Assembly: GCF_013415485.1 (NCBI RefSeq)
Contig: NZ_JACBXS010000018.1
Location: 1-64,000, forward strand
Source: Rhabdonatronobacter sediminivivens
Lineage (GTDB): Bacteria > Pseudomonadota > Alphaproteobacteria > Rhodobacterales > Rhodobacteraceae
DNA length: 64,000 bases
Reading direction: 5' to 3'
The notes beneath the pieces are model-generated. The model had not been told where the DNA came from and ran no database searches. It worked only from the letters and a program-made list of their open reading frames with translations. A program made the position numbers and the translations under genes. Positions 60,296 through 64,000 of this stretch are shown here, piece after piece (position 1 is the first letter of the stretch; every line of letters starts with the position of its first letter).

Positions 60296-60841
60296 ATCCA
60301 GCGTGTTGATGGCCTTGTAGGCCGCGATCCCCGGCAGGCCCGCCACCAGCCCCCAGAAAAGCGGCGCCACCACCCCGTCCGAGGCATTCTCGGACAGCGA
60401 TTCCAGGGCCGCGCGGGCCACGGCGGCGCCGTCCAGCCGGGCCGGGTCACGCCCGACGATCATCGCCACCGCGGCGCGCGCGCCCTCCAGATCGCCGGCC
60501 TGCAGGGGGGTGGCGACAGCGGCCACATGGTCATGCAGGGACCGGCTGGCCAGCAGCGGCCAGGCGATCACGGCGCCGATCAGCACCCCGGCCAGCCCCT
60601 GCGGCAGCGCGGCCTGCAGCGCCCAGGCGGGCAGCGCCGCGGCCAGGACCACGGCCAGGGTTGTGCCCAGCCCGGCCAGCAGGCGCGCGCGGGGGGTGCC
60701 GTGGTTCAGCCGCGCCTCGGCCCGCGCGATCAGGGCGCCAAGCCATGTGACCGGGTGGCCGATGCGGGCGTAGACCCGGGCGGGCCAGCCCAGGGCGGCA
60801 TCGATGGCCAGGGCCAGGGCCATCATCAGGGCGAAGCTCAT
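59900..60841 (-). CDS. cobD: Adenosylcobinamide-phosphate synthase (CobD/CbiB)
   Basis: Encodes 313 residues, an inner-membrane protein that attaches (R)-1-aminopropan-2-ol or its phosphate to adenosylcobyric acid. Family blocks are HPVTWLGALIARAEARLN, ARAALESLSENASDGVVAPL, AAYKAINTLDSMIGHRSPRH, FGKCAARLDDLANWIPARLT and RSPNAGWPEGAMAGGLGLRL. The start overlaps the cobC stop by four bases. Its 3' part is antisense to the read-through extension of cobO. Confidence 0.94.
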   Translation of the reverse strand: MSFALMMALALAIDAALGWPARVYARIGHPVTWLGALIARAEARLNHGTPRARLLAGLGTTLAVVLAAALPAWALQAALPQGLAGVLIGAVIAWPLLASRSLHDHVAAVATPLQAGDLEGARAAVAMIVGRDPARLDGAAVARAALESLSENASDGVVAPLFWGLVAGLPGIAAYKAINTLDSMIGHRSPRHEYFGKCAARLDDLANWIPARLTGLALALTAPQPGTALRVMARDARNHRSPNAGWPEGAMAGGLGLRLSGPRIYADRVAEEPWLNAAAPDPAPADLSRGLALYRRAMTLICAATLGAWLVGG

Positions 60842-61446
60842 GGGCACTCCGGGGTCTGGCTGTCCGCGACCGGGGCGCCCGCGACCTGCACGATGGACAG
60901 GCCGTCGTCCAGGCAGCGCAGGCGGGTGAGTGACAGTGGGGCGATTTCGAAGGCCAGCGCCGCCGGGGTATCCCCGAGCGCCAGGGCCAGTGCGGCGCGC
61001 GCTGTGCCGGCATGGGCGAGCACCACCACCGGGCCGCCCCGCCGGGCACGGGTGGTCAGTTCCTGCAGCGCCGGGGTCACGCGGGCGACCATGGCGGCGA
61101 AGCTCTCGCCCCCCGGCGCGGCGATCCGGGCCAGCTGCGCCCGTGTCAGCGGGCCAAGATCCGGCAGCTCGGCATAGGGCAGTCCTTCGTGGGCGCCGAA
61201 ATCCTGTTCCCACAGACGCGGGTCGATCTGCAGGGCGGCGCCGGGCCAGAGGGCCTCTGCGGTCTGGCGGCAGCGCAGCGCCGGGCTGCAGGCCAGATGC
61301 GCGGGTCTGCCCAGCCGTGCCGCCAGCGCCTGTGTCGCCGCCGCGTCGATCCGGGCGGGCACATCGCGCCGTCCGGCCATCCGCCCGCCGGTTTCGGCCG
61401 GGGCGTGGCGGATCACCACCAGTTCGTTTTCGGCCAGTTCCTGCAT
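60838..61446 (-). CDS. cobC: Histidine phosphatase, probable alpha-ribazole phosphatase (CobC)
   Basis: Encodes 202 residues of the phosphoglycerate-mutase-like family. The active-site motif is VIRHAPAETGG (RHxP-type), with LWEQDFGAHEGLPYAELP and the second histidine in VVVLAHAGTARAALALALGD. Its position between cobD and the divergent cobU suggests removal of phosphate from alpha-ribazole phosphate or cobalamin phosphate. ATG 61446 has the better spacing from GGAAAG; a start at 61458 adds four residues. Confidence 0.85.
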   Translation of the reverse strand: MQELAENELVVIRHAPAETGGRMAGRRDVPARIDAAATQALAARLGRPAHLACSPALRCRQTAEALWPGAALQIDPRLWEQDFGAHEGLPYAELPDLGPLTRAQLARIAAPGGESFAAMVARVTPALQELTTRARRGGPVVVLAHAGTARAALALALGDTPAALAFEIAPLSLTRLRCLDDGLSIVQVAGAPVADSQTPECP

Positions 61447-61488
61447 CGCGCTTTCCATTTTCGGGGCACTGTGCTTTGTCACGCCTTG

Positions 61489-62004
61489 ATGGCAAAGTCG
61501 ATTCTGATAACCGGGGGCGCGCGGTCGGGCAAAAGCACATTGGCCGAGCGCATGACCCTGAGCCTGGGGCGCCCGGCGGTCTATGTGGCCACCGCCGAAG
61601 CCGGTGACGCCGAGATGGCCGACCGGATTGCCCGTCATCAGGCGCGGCGCGGCCTCGAATGGCGGACGCACGCCACCCCACTGGAGCTCTGTGCCGCCCT
61701 GCGCGCCACGGATAGCGCGCCGCGGCTGGTGGATTGTGTCACGCTGTGGCTGAGCAACCTGATGTTTGCCGAACGCGACTGGGAGGCCGAGGTTGCCGCG
61801 CTCTGCGATCTGCTGCCTACGCTTTCGGCCCCGGTGGTATTTGTCACCAATGAGCTGGGCAGCGGGATCGTGCCTGAAAACGCCCTGGCGCGGCGGTTCC
61901 GGGACATGGCGGGCTGGACCAACCAGCGGCTTGGCGCGGCCTGTGACGAGGTCTGGCTCTGCGTGGCCGGGCAGCCCCTGAAGATCAAACCCCCCGGAGG
62001 TTGA
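61489..62004 (+). CDS. cobU: Bifunctional adenosylcobinamide kinase / guanylyltransferase
   Basis: Encodes 171 residues. The P-loop is ITGGARSGKSTLAERM, followed by AVYVATAEAGDAEMADRIAR with the residues that carry the kinase and guanylylation steps, and VFVTNELGSGIVPENALARR. It turns adenosylcobinamide into its GDP derivative. It is divergent from cobC and starts the cobU-cobT-cobS run. The ribosome site before the ATG is weak; a GTG a few codons upstream is an alternative. Confidence 0.94.
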   Translation: MAKSILITGGARSGKSTLAERMTLSLGRPAVYVATAEAGDAEMADRIARHQARRGLEWRTHATPLELCAALRATDSAPRLVDCVTLWLSNLMFAERDWEAEVAALCDLLPTLSAPVVFVTNELGSGIVPENALARRFRDMAGWTNQRLGAACDEVWLCVAGQPLKIKPPGG

Positions 62005-62007
62005 GAC

Positions 62008-63012
62008 ATGGCGCCTTTTCCACTCTCGCGGCTGGAAGACCTGCTGACCCTGCCGCTGCCCGCCCCCGATCCCGCCGCGCGCGAAGGCGCCGTTGCGCGG
62101 CAGGCGCAGTTGACCAAGCCGCCCGGGTCGCTGGGGCGGCTGGAGGAACTGGCGCTGTTCATGGCGGCCTGGCGGGGCAATGACCGGCCCCGGATCGACC
62201 GGGCGCAGGCGCTGGTCTTTGCCGGAAATCATGGTGTCTGTGCGCAGGGGGTGAACCCTTTTCCGCAGGCGGTCACGGCGCTGATGGTGGCGAATTTCGC
62301 CGCCGGGGGGGCGGCGATCAACCAGCTTTGCGCCGTGGCGGGGGCGGATCTGCGGGTGGTGCCGCTGGATCTGGAGCGGCCCACCGCCGATATCACCCAG
62401 GGCCCGGCGATGCCTGCCGCAGAGGCGCTGGCGGCCTTCAACACGGGCGCGGCGGCGGTGGACCCGGGCGCCGATGTGCTGGTGCTGGGGGAAATGGGGA
62501 TCGGCAATTCCACCATTTCGGCGGCCTTGGCGCAGGCGGTGTTCGGGGGGGCGGCGGCGGATTGGGTCGGCCCCGGGACCGGCGCCGATGCCGCCGGGAT
62601 GGCGCAGAAGGCCGCGGTGGTGGAGCGCGCGGTGGCCCGCCACGCAGGGCTGGCGCCGCTGGCGCTGCTGGCCGCCCTTGGCGGGCGGGAACAGGCGGCC
62701 CTGTGCGGGGCGGTGCTGGCGGCGCGGATGGCGCGGATCCCGGTGCTTCTGGACGGGTTCATCTGCTCGGCCGCCGTGGCGCCGCTGCACGGGGCACGGC
62801 CCGAGGTGCTGGATCACTGCCTGATCGCCCATCAGAGCGCCGAGCCGGGCCACGCCCGGCTGGCAGCGGCCCTGGGCAAGGCGCCGCTGCTGTCGCTGGG
62901 CATGGCCCTGGGCGAGGGGACCGGCGCGGCGCTGGCGCTGAACGTGCTGCGCGGGGCGCTGGCCTGTCACAATGGCATGGCCACCTTTGCCGAGGCCGGG
63001 ATCACCGCGTGA
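62008..63012 (+). CDS. cobT: Nicotinate-nucleotide:dimethylbenzimidazole phosphoribosyltransferase
   Basis: Encodes 334 residues. It makes alpha-ribazole phosphate, the lower ligand donor. Blocks include [60 protein letters not shown], and the catalytic glutamate in [19 protein letters not shown] seven bases before the ATG. It starts 3 bp after cobU and overlaps the cobS start. Confidence 0.95.
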   Translation: MAPFPLSRLEDLLTLPLPAPDPAAREGAVARQAQLTKPPGSLGRLEELALFMAAWRGNDRPRIDRAQALVFAGNHGVCAQGVNPFPQAVTALMVANFAAGGAAINQLCAVAGADLRVVPLDLERPTADITQGPAMPAAEALAAFNTGAAAVDPGADVLVLGEMGIGNSTISAALAQAVFGGAAADWVGPGTGADAAGMAQKAAVVERAVARHAGLAPLALLAALGGREQAALCGAVLAARMARIPVLLDGFICSAAVAPLHGARPEVLDHCLIAHQSAEPGHARLAAALGKAPLLSLGMALGEGTGAALALNVLRGALACHNGMATFAEAGITA

Positions 63013-63758
63013 CCCGGCGCCTGCAAGAGCTGCAACTGGCGGTGATGTTGCTGACGCGGCTGCCCGCGGGGCGGCTGGCGGATCCGGCGCCGGGGCTGGC
63101 CGCGGGGGCCTGGGCGTTTCCGCTGGTGGGGCTGTTGCCGGGGGCGGTGCTCTGGGCGGTGCTGGCGGGCGCGCTGGCGCTGGGGCTGGCGCCGATGGGG
63201 GCGGCCCTGCTGGGGCTGGGGGCGGCAGCGCTGCTGACCGGGGGGTTGCACCATGACGGGCTGGCCGATTGCGCCGATGGCCTGGGCGGCGGGCGGGACC
63301 GCGCACATGCGCTGGAGATCATGCGCGACAGCCGCATCGGCACCTATGGGGTGCTGGCGCTGGTCTTTGCCATCGGGCTGGGGGCGGCGGCGCTGGCGCA
63401 GATCGGCGCCGGGCTGGGGCTGGCGCAGGCGCTGCTGATCGGCGTGGCCAGCCGGATGGCCATGCTGGGCGCCATGTGGGCGCTGCCACCTGCGCGCGAC
63501 GACGGGCTGGGCCAGCAAGTCCGCGGCGTGGCGCCCGGCGCGCTTCTGCCCGGCGCGCTGTTGCTGGCCGGGCTGGCGCTGTGGACCGGGGCTGGCAGCC
63601 TGTGGGTGCTGGCGCTGATGGCGGCCAGCGGCGCGCTGCTGGCGCGGCGCGCGCAGCGCAGGCTGGGCGGCCAGACGGGCGATGTGCTGGGCGCGGTGCA
63701 GCTGGCATCGGAAACCGCCGGATGGGTGGCGCTGGCCGCGCTGCTGGCACTGGGCTGA
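63009..63758 (+). CDS. cobS: Adenosylcobinamide-GDP ribazoletransferase (cobalamin synthase)
   Basis: Encodes 249 residues and several hydrophobic helices. It joins adenosylcobinamide-GDP and alpha-ribazole (phosphate) in the membrane. The metal-binding motif is [17 protein letters not shown], followed by [20 protein letters not shown]. The GTG start at 63009 overlaps the cobT stop (GTGA). It ends 6 bp before the convergent ABC permease gene, with no separate terminator visible. Confidence 0.94.
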   Translation: MTRRLQELQLAVMLLTRLPAGRLADPAPGLAAGAWAFPLVGLLPGAVLWAVLAGALALGLAPMGAALLGLGAAALLTGGLHHDGLADCADGLGGGRDRAHALEIMRDSRIGTYGVLALVFAIGLGAAALAQIGAGLGLAQALLIGVASRMAMLGAMWALPPARDDGLGQQVRGVAPGALLPGALLLAGLALWTGAGSLWVLALMAASGALLARRAQRRLGGQTGDVLGAVQLASETAGWVALAALLALG

Positions 63759-63764
63759 CCCCGC

Positions 63765-64000
63765 TCAGCGGTTGCGGGGGTCCAGCACGTCACGCAGCGC
63801 ATCGCCGAACAGGTTGATCCCCAGCACCGCCACAAAGATCGCCAGCCCCGGCCAGAACGAGATCAGGGGCGCCTCGGACATGTAATTGGTGCCGATGCGC
63901 AGCATGGACCCCCAACTGGGCGTCGGCGGCTGCACGCCCAGTCCCAGAAAGCTCAGCGCGCTTTCCACCAGGATCGCCGTGGCCATGCTGACCGACATCT
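63765..64000 (-). CDS. Peptide-type ABC permease (DppC/OppC), C-terminal part cut by the window edge
   Basis: The visible 78 codons match the end of a DppC-type permease: ILVESALSFLGLGVQPPTPS, WGSMLRIGTNYM, WPGLAIFVAVLGINLFGDAL, and the terminal RDVLDPRNR. The gene continues beyond the window. It resembles ordinary DppC proteins at this end and indicates a second peptide-type importer next to the cobalamin genes. Confidence 0.88.
   Translation of the reverse strand, partial: MSVSMATAILVESALSFLGLGVQPPTPSWGSMLRIGTNYMSEAPLISFWPGLAIFVAVLGINLFGDALRDVLDPRNR

Noticed and set aside
1..64000. CRISPR array, tRNA or rRNA genes, transposases, toxin-antitoxin genes
   Set aside because: Looked for and not seen in any part of the window.

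Overview
The window looks like part of a large extrachromosomal replicon (megaplasmid or chromid) of a GC-rich alphaproteobacterium, most likely in the order Rhodobacterales. Three things point there: a DnaA-like plasmid initiator with its own parAB genes at the left end, several tripartite tricarboxylate transporters (TTT), and short intergenic repeats of the type that recur in Rhodobacteraceae genomes. No tRNA, rRNA, CRISPR array or intact insertion sequence was seen.

Layout. (1) 1-4.3 kb is a replication and partition module: nested dyads, parB-parA on the minus strand, GGGGACA iterons, and a divergent DnaA-like rep gene. Six copies of a perfect palindrome (core TGTCCCCGCGGGGACA) lie around and inside the par genes. 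(2) 4.3-10.1 kb holds an HTH protein of the RHE_PE00001 type and an RND efflux pair. (3) 10.1-46 kb is a catabolic island for CoA-linked organic acids. It carries thiolases, acyl-CoA dehydrogenases, crotonases, two ADP-forming acyl-CoA synthetase-like proteins, two family III CoA-transferases, two SDRs, PrpF, PrpD and RraA family proteins, a thiamine-diphosphate enzyme, two TctAB sets with two TctC proteins, and LysR and IclR regulators. One minus-strand operon (38.7 to 34.0 kb) encodes CoA transfer, dehydrogenation, hydration and a DUF35/thiolase-like pair, which together would make a complete aldolytic chain-shortening route. (4) 46-52 kb has a chemoreceptor, an exported rhodanese, a gamma-glutamyltransferase-like enzyme and a site-2 protease with CBS domains. 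(5) 52-58.8 kb is an unusual peptide-type ABC importer. (6) 58.9-63.8 kb carries late cobalamin genes cobO, cobD, cobC, cobU, cobT and cobS, followed by the end of a second peptide-type ABC permease cut by the window edge.

The most unusual locus is the ABC importer at 52072-58773. Its solute-binding protein appears circularly permuted: the lobe that is normally C-terminal comes first. Its DppC-type permease carries a roughly 290-residue insertion of seven repeats of about 40 residues, most simply read as a seven-bladed beta-propeller on the periplasmic side. The two ATPases are fused into one chain. I know of no described system with this combination, but I could not search for one.

Other points of note are the partition palindromes inside coding sequence, a cobO gene whose normal stop codon seems to have been lost, and a thiolase-like protein without the usual catalytic histidines, paired with a DUF35 protein.
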